Source of the DNA: Paramacrobiotus metropolitanus
Taxonomy: Eukaryota; Tardigrada; Eutardigrada; Parachela; Macrobiotidae
DNA length: 64,000 nt
Direction of reading: 5' to 3'
Assembly (NCBI RefSeq): GCF_019649055.1
Contig: NW_026570247.1
Location: forward strand, 124,001 to 188,000
Positions 49,621 to 60,085 of the stretch are shown piece after piece. The notes beneath the pieces are model-generated. The model was not told the origin of the DNA. It did no database searches and saw nothing but the letters and a program-made list of their open reading frames with translations. Numbering within the stretch: position 1 is the stretch's first letter; each line of letters begins with the position of its first letter. The translations under genes and the position numbers were made by a program.

Positions 49621-52094
49621 ATGTCAGGCCGTCATCGACACGACCCACCTTCCAGCGGATCTAACAGCGGACGTAGTGGCAGCGGATCAAACCGATCACA
49701 GCCCTACCCGACTCATCGCGATCGGATAATTCGCGGTCGGCCACACAGACGCCTTTACCGCAGGTAGATAATCCTAGTGCTAACTTAACAGCTAATGTGT
49801 TAGCAGGTCTTACGGTCGGGCCCCAACGAGGAGCCATACCGCCACAGATTTTGCCGCCGAACACAGCGGTCGATAACACAGGCTGCCTGTGGAATCTCGG
49901 CACGGGAACGAGTCAAACGACTCTGACAACGGCAGCAGACCCACATGGTCAAATGTCACCGTATCAGTGGTCGGCACCGACAACAATAGTCGGACCAACC
50001 AGCTCGGCATCGACAATGATGACCGGAGCAGCTTACCTGTCACCGACAATGGTGCCAGGGATGGCGAACACGCCTGCGACGATTTACATGGTGCCCACAA
50101 TGGCGCCAGGAATGGCTAACACGGCTGGCCCGATCTACACGACGCTCACATTGGCGCCAAGTAGCTTCCCATACAGCCCATCGGCGATGCGATTCGCATC
50201 AATCCCACCAACGTCGGGAATGCCACCTCCACAAATTGCGACGATCAGTATGATCAACCCGGATGGCACAATTTCGCCACCGAGGCCAATATTGCTCACG
50301 CCACCGACTTCGCCGACTCGCCTCAGACCACCCGGACAACAGAATTCCTGGATGGATCCGAATGCGACAGCTCACTTACTAAATCGGCTGAATCAACATA
50401 GAAGTCAGGTCGGAGGACAGAGCCAACAAGCGCCTGTCTCGACGACGGCCACACAGGTCGTAACGTCGATGCCTCCACCTTTCGTGGTCGTCCAAGAAAT
50501 TAACACAAACGGAAGGACGGACGAAGAACTGCGCCAACAAGCAAAGCTGGCTCGTGCTCACATAGACACGATTAACCAGGCGCTGACGCAGACTTCGCAG
50601 ATGGACCCAACCCATGCTGACTACCGAGCGGCGTTATTGAATCAGCTCTCTTACATCGAGACACGCCTGAACGACACAAACAAGACGCTTTACCAGAGAG
50701 AACAGCAGTCTTTTCGAATTTCCCAACAAGCGGTAGCTCGACATGTGGCTCAACGATTGGGAGATCCTGATCCTGGACCTCCACAGACAAATGCACCAAT
50801 CGTCGTGCCGACGTCCCAGCCAACTCCGTCGACTTCGGCAGGCCAACAAGTGCCTGGCCGAACACCGTCGTTGGAGATCGGAAAACTTCGTATCCGAAAG
50901 GAAGATGCGATGAAGGAAGCGGTGAAGCTCAGAATGAGCTACACAAGAGTCCCCCACACAGCAGACAACTACACCGCTGAAATGGGAAGGATAGGCCGAG
51001 AAGAATCGCACCTCACCGACGTAGCTGCTGAAATGGAAAGACGGATACGAGCGGAAGAACAAATCTTGCGCACATCCGGAATATTGGCACCGACCACACA
51101 GGCGGTGATTGACGAAGAAATCGGACTAGCCCGGTTGGACGCCTTAGCGCAGAAACGCAAGGAATACCTTCATGAGATAAATACGACGAAGGAACGTCTG
51201 GCCACTCTCGATTCGACGAAGGAACACTACCATCAAGCCGTCCAGGGCAATCTCGAGCTGATTGACCAATGGACGAAGAAATATATGGAGAAGGAGAACG
51301 AAATCCGAGCACTCCAGCCGACAACGACTCAACCAGTAGTCGTCCCAACAAGTGGACCGCAACAACGAATAGCGGTGAATGTAGGCTCGGACGCGCCACC
51401 GATAATGGTCCCGGCCTTCCAGCCGAACCCGATACAGCAAGTCCCACAAGGACTACCTGTATTGCCGCTCCCAACAATGCAGAAGCTACGGGCATTCTTA
51501 CGAATGGCTGGAATAGTCGTGGAACGAATGGGAGCGGTTATGGAAGACACACAAGCCGGAACTCCTGAATGGCAAGCCCTTGAACACAACGGGAAAGTCA
51601 TTCGTGACTACATGGCCGGACTTCAGTCATACCTGACTACCGGACGGCCAGCAACTACGGCAGAACTGACCGTCATCCGAACAAGGATGCAGAATGCGCA
51701 AAACCGAATCAACCGGCACCATCATTTGACCCAAAATTTGGAGGCAGCGGAACAAAGGTCGTTAGCCGTACCAATGCCTCAAATAACAGACGTACGAGCC
51801 GCCATCCAGGTCGGAAATCGAATCCTCGATGGCATAAGGATGACACAAGGTGGAGACTTACCAGCTATCGCCAACAGAGCCCAGATAGTTAACGACCTCC
51901 ACCGAAGTTTGCGCATCGCTCGCCAATTACTCGAACAACGAGACGGCATAACTACAGACGATCAAGCCGTCCGACTGAACATGCATTACCGACGGATTCA
52001 ACAGATAATCCAGAGCCAGACGGGTGGAACCGAACAACAGGTTCCCCAGCTCCGGTATCATGCTATGGCACTTCAGATCGGACAGGATGACTAG
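49621..52094 (+). CDS. Accessory frame, part 1 (to first TAG)
   Basis: ATG 49621 starts a protein (MSGRHRHDPPSSGSNSGRS) whose first residues match element 1 at 14866. The first frame stops at 49767 and the next frame, open from at least 49683, takes over, so one indel near 49710 is likely. The body has a Pro/Thr/Met-rich N-terminus with MVPGMANT-type repeats, then helical segments (IDTINQALTQTSQMDPTHAD; LDALAQKRKEYLHEINTTKE) predicted as coiled coil, and a C-terminal repeat-like helix pair. The frame meets TAG at 52092-52094 and continues open without shift to 53564. No enzyme motif is seen. The region has no counterpart in ordinary gypsy elements. Confidence 0.7.
52092..52094 (+). other. In-frame TAG 1
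   Basis: GAT GAC TAG ACG ACC; the reading frame before (to 49683) and after (to 53564) is the same and open. The downstream codons keep the composition of the protein. Confidence 0.85.
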
Positions 52095-53567
52095 ACGACC
52101 GAAGTCTGGAAGACCATCCTCGACGGCAAAGAAGCCCTCCAAGCCATTTACGGAAGAATCGCCGAAGGAACCCAGGATTTCACCGAAGTAGATCCAGTTC
52201 GGAAAATTAACGATCTCATAGCTCACATAGGGCTAACTGAAGATCTTACTCGGTACGGTTTGCCCACCACAGAGGTGGACAAACACCGACTCCAAACAGC
52301 CATGGATCAGGTGAAGACGGCTGTCTTAATGGAAAAATCTCCGACCTCACAGATGGATAACGTCCAACCGACGACGTTACAACCAGGAGCCATTAGGACT
52401 TCACCGATATCATCGCCTCCACTGCCGACCACACAGGGCGACAGCGGAGCACACCCGCCGAATACACAAGTGTTCGACCCGACACGACTTCGGACGCTCG
52501 AAACACTGAAACGGAAGCGGGACGAGGTGATTAACCAGGCGAACGCGATCAAGGAACGGATGTACAATCTCCCAACAAGTGGAGCCGACCATCCTCAAGA
52601 CTTCCAAGTCTTGCTGAACCAGTACAAACAAGCGTACAACCGCCAGAAGGAACTCGACAAAATAATCCATGTCGAGCAACAAATGGTTCAGCTGACCGCA
52701 ACACCACGGTCTCCACAGACGATGCAGGCATTAGCGACGCCAGCCACGAACGGTGAGAAGACAATCACCGACGCCAGGAGAGCCCTACGAGAGGCAAAGC
52801 AAATCCTGGAGAAGATACGCGAACGCTCGCAACAAGGTTTGGAACGCTATGCCCTACAGAAGATCGAAGACTTCACAGCTTACATAGAGCTCGTTGAAAG
52901 TCTAATCCAAAACGGGACGCCACAGATGATGGCACATCAAAGGCTACTAGAGCCAGGAGTCGCGTTACTATCCAAGCTCAACGAGGAGCATCGAAGCCTT
53001 TTACCCGCATCGTCGACGACGACCACACAGGCCGTAACGTCGAACACTTCACCCGACAGGACAATCCTCTACGCCAAAGGTGCCATCAAAGAGGCGGAAC
53101 GCGCACTGAGACGAATCAGGCGACGCGGGGCGAGGGGAATCGAACCGAACGTGCAGAAAATAGCTTCCGAGTTCGACACTCACATACAACTAGTGAGAAA
53201 CCTGATACAACCAGGTACAATTGAACCGGAAGCCCATTTTCAACTCACGATGGACGCCATCAACCGGCTGAAGGATTATAGCCGAAAGCAGAACCGACTA
53301 CCCGACTCCGACACGGAGACTTCGGACGCATTACCGTCGACCTCATCGGCAGCGGAAATGCATTCGGCGATGCGGAAAAGCCGCAGGGAAAAGATGGCGG
53401 GAATAATAACCGACGGGTGGAATCTACTGGAACACCTCCAGCGATCCTTTGTCAACGAGACACCGTCCGATCCCGAAACCCTCAAAGTGGCGAGACAGAA
53501 GATGAACGACCTGATGGCCTACCTGAAAAAGGCTGATATCCTTATTGGCAAAAGTGAACCAACTTAG
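52095..53567 (+). CDS. Accessory frame, part 2 (between TAG 1 and TAG 2)
   Basis: About 490 codons in the same frame as part 1. It has no ATG until the MDQVKTAVLMEKSP segment near 52302. It includes two related helical units: ITDARRALREAKQILEKIRE...GLERYALQKIEDFTAYIELV and ILYAKGAIKEAERALRRIRR...GIEPNVQKIASEFDTHIQLV, an internal duplication of about 80 residues. Part 1 ends with similar helices, so the whole frame seems built from repeated helical bundles. Between the two units lies a CCGACCACACAGG-like stretch. It ends at TAG 53565-53567. Confidence 0.7.
   Translation, partial: TTEVWKTILDGKEALQAIYGRIAEGTQDFTEVDPVRKINDLIAHIGLTEDLTRYGLPTTEVDKHRLQTAMDQVKTAVLMEKSPTSQMDNVQPTTLQPGAIRTSPISSPPLPTTQGDSGAHPPNTQVFDPTRLRTLETLKRKRDEVINQANAIKERMYNLPTSGADHPQDFQVLLNQYKQAYNRQKELDKIIHVEQQMVQLTATPRSPQTMQALATPATNGEKTITDARRALREAKQILEKIRERSQQGLERYALQKIEDFTAYIELVESLIQNGTPQMMAHQRLLEPGVALLSKLNEEHRSLLPASSTTTTQAVTSNTSPDRTILYAKGAIKEAERALRRIRRRGARGIEPNVQKIASEFDTHIQLVRNLIQPGTIEPEAHFQLTMDAINRLKDYSRKQNRLPDSDTETSDALPSTSSAAEMHSAMRKSRREKMAGIITDGWNLLEHLQRSFVNETPSDPETLKVARQKMNDLMAYLKKADILIGKSEPT
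52258..52284 (+). repeat. ACAGA-loop hairpin with altered stem
   Basis: GTTTGCCCACC (52258-52268), ACAGA, GGTGGACAAAC (52274-52284): 10 of 11 pairs. The inner CCACC/GGTGG replaces the usual CGACC/GGTCG by changing both strands, 170 bases after TAG 1. Confidence 0.85.
53565..53567 (+). other. In-frame TAG 2
   Basis: CCA ACT TAG GCT GAC; frame open on both sides, next stop TAG at 54258. The codons directly after (ADERQLRSVVERI) continue a helical style. Confidence 0.85.
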
Positions 53568-54260
53568 GCTGACGAACGACAACTCAGGTCGGTAGTCGAA
53601 CGGATCACAGAGGTCCTCGACGCGGAACCGGCATATACTAAACGGATTCCGACTCCATCACCACCTCGCCGAGCAGCACCGACCACGACAGCGGTGATGA
53701 CTCTAGTCGGTACGACACCGATGGAAAACCTAATTGCCAACATGGACATAATTACCCAAGCTGGACAGGACTTAGCCGATATCTTCTTTCACCGACTCAG
53801 TGGAACCTTAACGGAACAGGAAGAAACCGACCTCACCCGAATCGACCGAGCATTACGACTCGAGTTGGATTGGGCCGATACTCTAGGCTCATGGGAAATT
53901 CCACCGCCAGGTCCGAACCGAGACCGGCTAACTGAGGCACTTCAGGCGGTGATTGACTACGTCAAACAGTACTTGGCCAACCCGAACAAAGCGGGAGCGC
54001 CAGTACCAGCTCGGGAGAGAACACCTTCCCCAGTCCCATCAGTTGGACTCGACGTTGAACTCCCATTCACCGAAGTAGTTGAACAAAAAGAAGTCAACAT
54101 CGGCGAAGTCGAAGATCAGTACCGAGAGGCGGTCGAAGTTATGGAGAAGCTCGGAAAACAACTCCGGGAGCTCGACCCTAACAACGCTATGGAGAAACAG
54201 ATGCGTGACGCCTTGGATCAGCAGTATAACATCTGCTCAAGGCGGGTCGAAGACTTGTAG
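53568..54260 (+). CDS. Accessory frame, part 3 (between TAG 2 and TAG 3)
   Basis: About 230 codons in the same frame; first ATG at 53697. It carries a helical block (NMDIITQAGQDLADIFFHRL, TEALQAVIDYVKQYLANPNK) like those upstream, a PTTTAVM stretch from a hairpin-like GACCACGACAGC sequence, and a C-terminal coiled coil (QYREAVEVMEKLGKQLRELD). It ends at TAG 54258-54260. Confidence 0.65.
   Translation, partial: ADERQLRSVVERITEVLDAEPAYTKRIPTPSPPRRAAPTTTAVMTLVGTTPMENLIANMDIITQAGQDLADIFFHRLSGTLTEQEETDLTRIDRALRLELDWADTLGSWEIPPPGPNRDRLTEALQAVIDYVKQYLANPNKAGAPVPARERTPSPVPSVGLDVELPFTEVVEQKEVNIGEVEDQYREAVEVMEKLGKQLRELDPNNAMEKQMRDALDQQYNICSRRVEDL
54258..54260 (+). other. In-frame TAG 3
   Basis: GAC TTG TAG AAA ATC; frame open before and after with no shift, next stop TGA 56154. 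Confidence 0.85.
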
Positions 54261-56156
54261 AAAATCCTCGAGGCTAACCCACAAAGGGTTCAGCCGACCT
54301 CCACCCAACCGCAGCCGACTGCTTCGCAACAACCGCTAGAGCCCACATTGGCAGAACAGCGAACAGCTCTTAACGACCAATTGGCGCGTACACAGAGGAT
54401 TGCCGACAGCCTGCAACGTCAAGTTGATAATATGGACGGAACAGATCCGACCATCCGTAACATTCGGACGGCAATCGAGGACCAAATTAGAGTCTCCCAG
54501 ATGCATATTCAAGACCTGCAAGTCGACCTCGAACTCTTACGGCGAAAGGAACTCGAACAACATCGGAAGAAAGCGGAACAACGCGCATCCGGTTCGCAAC
54601 AGCCGAACACTTCGAGTCAGCCGACCTCGACAACAGCTCGGACTAACCCCCAACCGACTCCGACAGCAGGCTTGATTCAACCGAAACCGATGGAAATGGC
54701 CGACCGGCCCATGTCTCCAGCTACAGAAGCTCGGATCATGGAAGCCATACCGGACACTGACGAATTGCCGAGTACGGTCGCGCCACATATAGTCAAACTA
54801 TTGGCTAGAGTAGCGGAACTCATCACAGAGATGAGAGCCCGCAGAAACTTTTGCGTTGACAATAGCCAAGAAGCAAATGACTTGGATGGAGACATCCTAG
54901 CTTGGGGAAATAACGCTCGGTTCATACGACGACTCTGTCATCCGGACGCCCCCCAAACGACCAGGACTCGACAACACTTAATTCGCACCACATCTTGGTT
55001 GGAAACAAGGGTGAACGAGTACGAGGAAGAGAAGGAACGGGACAAAGAACAGGAATCGACCAGCGTGGTAACGAATGCCATGGTTGAAGGTCGATCGTCT
55101 CGGATCACAAAGATCCAGACGGCTCGGAAACCGAATTTTGATTCAGTCCGACTTCCCCCTCCTACCCCACCAGCCAAACCCGACCTTGAATGGATGAAAG
55201 GAGTTAACACACAGTTACTGCGAGCGGACGCCGTCATCGTCGAACTGCGTAAAATGATGGACGAAACCGACCAGCGGAGTCCACAGTATTGTCAGATCGA
55301 CATTAACCTCGGACACTTGGAGAATAACACCAAGGAAGCCCGATTCATCCTCCGACCAACAACAGTCTGGTCGGCTAAGAATCAGGAACGGCTACAGACA
55401 TTGGTAGCCATGATTCAGTCCTTCGTAGACGACTTCTACAAACGGAAGGAAGCAGAGGAACAGAGGAAATCGAAGAGACCGCCATCAGCCAAAAAGCCAA
55501 AGGTACAACCTGTTAAACCGACACAGGTAGTTTCACCGGTGAGTCACCAAGACGAGCCGATGGACGAAGTGCCAGTACCTCCACTCGAAGGCGACGATGA
55601 ACCAATGGATACTTTGGAGGAAGTCGGAACAGTCGGAACAACAGAAGTTAGCCGATCTAAACCCACGGAACGACCTACAACGTTACCTGGGCTCTCACAA
55701 AGAGAACCGCAGAGTGAACGAACACCTGATGGTCGACTTATCCTCCAACCAGGTGGATCGAACTCGCCAAAATTCGTACGGAAGCCAAAATCGACGAGTA
55801 ACGTCGAAGAGCACGGACCACGCAGGCGGCTCTTCCCGTCGAAGTCGCCATCACCAGTCAGGACCAAGGAACAACTCTTGGAAATCCTGAAGGCGGCTCC
55901 GTCTTCCTTACCACCGACCGAAGAGAAGCCGAGCCCGTCACGGAAAGTGATGGGAGCGCAAGCCTTGTTTACACCGGCCGTCCACAAGAAGTTAGTCGGC
56001 CAAGCTAAGACGCTGGATCTTCAACGAATACTCTACGAAGCACAACTTCAAGGAGGTATTCGAGATCGGACCATGACAGAAGAGCAACAGACTCAGATGG
56101 CCCAGAAGATCCATGCTACAATTCAGGACAGAGACAAGTTCTTAGAAGGTTGGTGA
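54261..56156 (+). CDS. Accessory frame, part 4 (TAG 3 to TGA)
   Basis: About 630 codons in the same frame, first ATG 54432. A coiled coil at the start (RTALNDQLARTQRIADSLQR, then VDLELLRRKELEQHRKK) continues that of part 3, which supports reading through TAG 3. Two further helical blocks follow (HIVKLLARVAELITEMRARR; MKGVNTQLLRADAVIVELRK), then a Pro/Ser/Glu-rich linker and a C-terminal helix ending DKFLEGW at TGA 56154-56156. The next frame (-1) overlaps this end by a few bases. Confidence 0.7.
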   Translation, partial: KILEANPQRVQPTSTQPQPTASQQPLEPTLAEQRTALNDQLARTQRIADSLQRQVDNMDGTDPTIRNIRTAIEDQIRVSQMHIQDLQVDLELLRRKELEQHRKKAEQRASGSQQPNTSSQPTSTTARTNPQPTPTAGLIQPKPMEMADRPMSPATEARIMEAIPDTDELPSTVAPHIVKLLARVAELITEMRARRNFCVDNSQEANDLDGDILAWGNNARFIRRLCHPDAPQTTRTRQHLIRTTSWLETRVNEYEEEKERDKEQESTSVVTNAMVEGRSSRITKIQTARKPNFDSVRLPPPTPPAKPDLEWMKGVNTQLLRADAVIVELRKMMDETDQRSPQYCQIDINLGHLENNTKEARFILRPTTVWSAKNQERLQTLVAMIQSFVDDFYKRKEAEEQRKSKRPPSAKKPKVQPVKPTQVVSPVSHQDEPMDEVPVPPLEGDDEPMDTLEEVGTVGTTEVSRSKPTERPTTLPGLSQREPQSERTPDGRLILQPGGSNSPKFVRKPKSTSNVEEHGPRRRLFPSKSPSPVRTKEQLLEILKAAPSSLPPTEEKPSPSRKVMGAQALFTPAVHKKLVGQAKTLDLQRILYEAQLQGGIRDRTMTEEQQTQMAQKIHATIQDRDKFLEGW

Positions 56157-57151
56157 CTCTAAGATGCGGAAAGCAGGAGCTACGACAACTCCCGCTGGAT
56201 ACCAACATGATCCAGACGATTCAACGTCTCCGTAATCCGAGCATCAACCCGGGTGCTTACACACTGGAAATCCAACCTCGGCCCGGAGAAGAGGTGACCG
56301 AGAAGATTCCGATAACAATGTCGGACAGTAGTGAAGAAGAGGAGAACGCGGACGACAATGACTCCGATGACTCCACTAAACAAAAGGCAGCGGGACCAGC
56401 GAAGGGATCTACACCGAAACGCGGCAGATCACCGGTAAAACAAATCTCGCCGACTCGATCAGCATCTCAGCCGACTAAGCTGCCAAGCCAACCGACGATT
56501 GAGAAACCACTTAGGTTCTCACCTCGGAATACCCCCACGAAACCGAAGAAAACCGAGGAAGAAATGGACACAACATCCCCCTCGGAAGCGCGAGTCGGAA
56601 TTACGGTCGAAACGTCACCACAAAGGGACGAACCGACCTCCATTCACTCCGGTCCACGTCTGACCATAGACGAGTCTCGAACGAACGAGTCGACGACTGA
56701 GTTGGCCAACATACCAACCAAACGGAGTACGGTAAAGGAGAAACCACCTCAGGACTCGTCGCGGGAATTTCATGACGACCTAGCCTTACAACATGTAAAG
56801 GACTTAACGAGGTCGGAACAGGATGCCTGCATCGACATGGCATACCCGGAGGATAGGGAACTCTGGCACTCGTTGAGAATCCGACGTGCTAGTATAGCTG
56901 GAAACATCACGGAAGCTGGGCGTGACCACGACCGACTTACCGAGAAGATGGCCGACGTGATGAAACGTATGGGAGAACATTACCGAACGGAAAGGAGCCG
57001 ACCTAAAGCCCTACAAGCGGCTACACCGACTCCACGCAAAGATACCGCCCCGGAACCCAAGTCGACCAAGAAGACGGCACAGCCATCCGTCGTTAAAATG
57101 AAAGTTCCCCTCCCGACCAGACAACCTTCCGTTCAGATCGACGACGATTAG
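56150..57151 (+). CDS. Accessory frame, part 5 (to TAG 4)
   Basis: About 333 codons in a new frame that begins without ATG (TTG 56150; first ATG 56207), suggesting that it is a continuation of part 4 after an indel near 56150 rather than an independent gene. The first 50 residues (LRCGKQELRQLPLDTNMIQT) look like the end of a globular domain. A Ser/Glu/Asp tract (SDSSEEEENADDNDSDDS) and basic Pro-rich linker follow, then a helical part (LALQHVKDLTRSEQDACIDM). It reaches TAG 57149-57151 and remains open beyond. Confidence 0.65.
   Translation: MVTLRCGKQELRQLPLDTNMIQTIQRLRNPSINPGAYTLEIQPRPGEEVTEKIPITMSDSSEEEENADDNDSDDSTKQKAAGPAKGSTPKRGRSPVKQISPTRSASQPTKLPSQPTIEKPLRFSPRNTPTKPKKTEEEMDTTSPSEARVGITVETSPQRDEPTSIHSGPRLTIDESRTNESTTELANIPTKRSTVKEKPPQDSSREFHDDLALQHVKDLTRSEQDACIDMAYPEDRELWHSLRIRRASIAGNITEAGRDHDRLTEKMADVMKRMGEHYRTERSRPKALQAATPTPRKDTAPEPKSTKKTAQPSVVKMKVPLPTRQPSVQIDDD
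57149..57151 (+). other. In-frame TAG 4
   Basis: GAC GAT TAG GAC ATA; frame open before (to 56150) and after (to TGA 59867). The Lys/Pro-rich composition is the same on both sides. Confidence 0.85.
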
Positions 57152-59869
57152 GACATAAAGGTCATCAACTCGGCCAACTCCGCGAAATCCCACAAGGACA
57201 AACGGAAGGCCAAGAAGGAAGCAGCAAAACAGTCTGCCAAGCCGCAACCAACGGAAGTTCTGAAGAATTCAGTCAAGTCGGAAGCCAAGGAGCCGGCCAA
57301 ACCGAAGTCGGACTCCACGGTTAAGACGCCGAAGCCCAACCCGGCCAAGCGGCATAAGTCATCTGACGACTTGGACATTTCGGATGCCGGCCCACAAAGG
57401 ACCGAGCAGAAGGAGAAGGCTCAGGAACCGCACGACAAGGAGGCGGTCGAACGGAAATTTAAAGAAGTCATGGAACGAGCAGGCACAAAGCCGGCTAAGA
57501 CTTCAGGAGGTCGGCTACGGAACCCACCAAGACAGCCGACTCCGCCTGAACAACCTCAGCCTTCAACATCCAAGCAACAGCCAGATGCAGAATCCGACCA
57601 GGCCTCGGACATCGAAGAAAAGGATTCAATCTCCGACCACGGAGAGGGCGATCCTTACGAAGGATATAAAGGCGACCTGAAGGAAATGTTCGACCACGGA
57701 GCGGACACCGACGAATCACAGTGGCCAGCCCCGGACGATGTACGCGAACGCCTTCCGGACGAACAGCCGGACGATCCGGTCGACACGCTAATTCGTAAAG
57801 TCCGAGTACACGTCGAGGTCGTCCGTAGCATTCGGAACGCCAAGGAAAACGCTAAGGACATTTACCAGTCCTTAGTACAAGATTTGTCGAACAACATACA
57901 AGTTGAAGGCGAAACCGGAAAATGGTTAACGCATCAATTCATGATGCAGATCGTCGCTTGGACCCTCGATTATGGACTAGCGGTCGCCGTTCATCGACAA
58001 TGGGGACGGATGGCTGAACTTATCCAACCGGACCTCATCAAGTCACTTAAAAGTGCAGCGGCAAGAAACGCGGACGACACACCGACTAGAATTGCACGGT
58101 GCATCGGATACATTCGGAACCCTCGCGGATCGAACTTGGTCCAAATTGCCCGTGTATATAACGTGATGTACATGGACAAGAAGGGCAACATTGATGAAAT
58201 CATCAGCCATATCGAGGGCCGAGTAGAAGAATTGGTTACCGCACATACCCTTCAGACGACAAATGCGGAACGCGATGTCCCTGTTCGGTATACCGTGCCG
58301 AACTTCATACCGGAACAACATCGGCGTGAATTCAACCTCCGGATGTCCTATGTCAACACAGACAAGCCTCCGGCAGGCACGGAACCGACCAAAGAATACA
58401 GCGACTCCAACGAACAACCGTCGGAAGACGCAGCCCAATTGCTGCATATAGCTCGTACGGCTGCACAGTCGTCAAAAAGACGAGTCCAAGCCCTAACCAG
58501 ACCTCGAGCACCGCACGAACCGACAACATATGTCGGCACGGCATCGGCTCCGGCGGGACGAGCAAGTACGGCCAAACCAACTCGGAGTGCGAAAGGACGG
58601 TTTATACCGAAGGACGTACAGTCGCTTCCACCGCCCTCGCCGATGGAGATTTCGCCGGAACCGGAAGACTCCACCCAACAGAAGGGAAAGTCCAAGTCGA
58701 CCAAGACAAAGTCGACTAAGCCGGCAAAGAAAAAGGAACCAAAGTCGTCCGAGCTGATCTCGTCATCCGAGGAAGAAACCGAAGATGACGATGACGACGA
58801 GGATTTCCAAACACCTGGAAATGGCTCGCCCAGGGACGACGATGACGATGACGACGGAAACGGTAGACCTCCACCACCGTCGAACTCGGCACCTCAACAG
58901 CAGGCCGAACCGGAGATACCTGATAAACAACCGGAAGAAAAGGATAGCGGCGACAAGGCCGACGATTCCAAGAGTAACGAGGATGATGGCGGAGTATACG
59001 TTCCCCGTCAGTACGGTAAACGAGTACCACTGACGCCCGACTCCGACCACCAGCCACTTCGCTCGGACTTCCATGACGACATGATAGAAGTCCTACCAGA
59101 CGACATTCCCCCATTGGTCAACGTTAGGTTGAAGTACACCGGCATTAAATCGGCCTCGAAACCCAAGCCGAGCGTCTCGGAATATGACGCCGGGTGGATG
59201 TACACATTCGCCGCCCTGAAGGCCTTGGCTACACGTGGACCAAAGTTCGCCACACCAAGGATCGCCTTCAAACTCCTCCAACACTGGAAGGTAGATGAGA
59301 CAGGCGATTGGCGACAACTTAGCCAGAACAACGTACGACATTACTGCGACCTAGGATACCATGCTGGGAAGCTGATACGTACATACACCAGCGGAAAGCG
59401 GATGTACTACGAGTTCCCACCGGCTAAGAAAGACCCGGCTCCTTCAACATATGAAGGATGGATACACGCCATTGAAGCGCGCATGGAAATGTCCTGGCAC
59501 CCCGACGGACTTACCCGCGGAGAAATACTCCACCAACTCATAGCGCGGTTTGAGTTCCAGTGGACATCAGCCGAACCGCAGTTGGTCGACCCTAAATACA
59601 AGGCTAAACCGGACACAGTCGCCGGACGGAAGAAGTACTCCCTGGATGACGAACTAGAATTCGTCATATCGAAGGCGCTCCACCAACAACGATTCGCCAC
59701 AAATACCGATAAAACCCAAGGCGGTCAACGGTTTATCGCCTTAAACCCGTCAACCCACCGTTATGGACATTTACCGAAGGAACGACCTACCTCGGCACAA
59801 TCGACCGAGTTGGCCGATTCGCGCCAAGCAAGTCGGCTCGGGTCGCCAGAAGTACCCACACGGGAATGA
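57152..59869 (+). CDS. Accessory frame, part 6, two unknown globular domains
   Basis: About 905 codons to TGA 59867-59869, in the same frame as part 5; first ATG 57470. A basic Lys/Ala/Pro N-terminus is followed by a helical domain (about 57770-58350: TLIRKVRVHVEVVRSIRNAK, MQIVAWTLDYGLAVAVHRQW, RCIGYIRNPRGSNLVQIARV). A disordered acidic/basic middle holds SSEEETEDDDDDEDF and DDDDDDDGNG. The last domain (about 59070-59720) has DAGWMYTFAALKALATRG, RIAFKLLQHWKVDETGDWRQ and a KRMYYEFPP strand, with a helix-helix-hairpin feel that could be a winged-helix nucleic-acid binder; this is only an impression. No homologue is recognised and element 1 lacks it. Confidence 0.7.
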   Translation, partial: DIKVINSANSAKSHKDKRKAKKEAAKQSAKPQPTEVLKNSVKSEAKEPAKPKSDSTVKTPKPNPAKRHKSSDDLDISDAGPQRTEQKEKAQEPHDKEAVERKFKEVMERAGTKPAKTSGGRLRNPPRQPTPPEQPQPSTSKQQPDAESDQASDIEEKDSISDHGEGDPYEGYKGDLKEMFDHGADTDESQWPAPDDVRERLPDEQPDDPVDTLIRKVRVHVEVVRSIRNAKENAKDIYQSLVQDLSNNIQVEGETGKWLTHQFMMQIVAWTLDYGLAVAVHRQWGRMAELIQPDLIKSLKSAAARNADDTPTRIARCIGYIRNPRGSNLVQIARVYNVMYMDKKGNIDEIISHIEGRVEELVTAHTLQTTNAERDVPVRYTVPNFIPEQHRREFNLRMSYVNTDKPPAGTEPTKEYSDSNEQPSEDAAQLLHIARTAAQSSKRRVQALTRPRAPHEPTTYVGTASAPAGRASTAKPTRSAKGRFIPKDVQSLPPPSPMEISPEPEDSTQQKGKSKSTKTKSTKPAKKKEPKSSELISSSEEETEDDDDDEDFQTPGNGSPRDDDDDDDGNGRPPPPSNSAPQQQAEPEIPDKQPEEKDSGDKADDSKSNEDDGGVYVPRQYGKRVPLTPDSDHQPLRSDFHDDMIEVLPDDIPPLVNVRLKYTGIKSASKPKPSVSEYDAGWMYTFAALKALATRGPKFATPRIAFKLLQHWKVDETGDWRQLSQNNVRHYCDLGYHAGKLIRTYTSGKRMYYEFPPAKKDPAPSTYEGWIHAIEARMEMSWHPDGLTRGEILHQLIARFEFQWTSAEPQLVDPKYKAKPDTVAGRKKYSLDDELEFVISKALHQQRFATNTDKTQGGQRFIALNPSTHRYGHLPKERPTSAQSTELADSRQASRLGSPEVPTRE

Positions 59870-60085
59870 GGAAACGCAGGAAGCGTTGGGAGAGAGGCTT
59901 AACCGACCTCCTCCCATTGACACCACGTAGGCGTCATCGACCAACAGAAGTCGACTTACCTCATTAGACGACCACAAAGGCGTCTTGGACCAGTTCGAGA
60001 ACCGACCTGGCCCGACCGTAGTAACTATAGGGTGTAAATTATAGGATGCAACCGAGAAACGGTTTGCTGACTTTTGTTTTGACAG

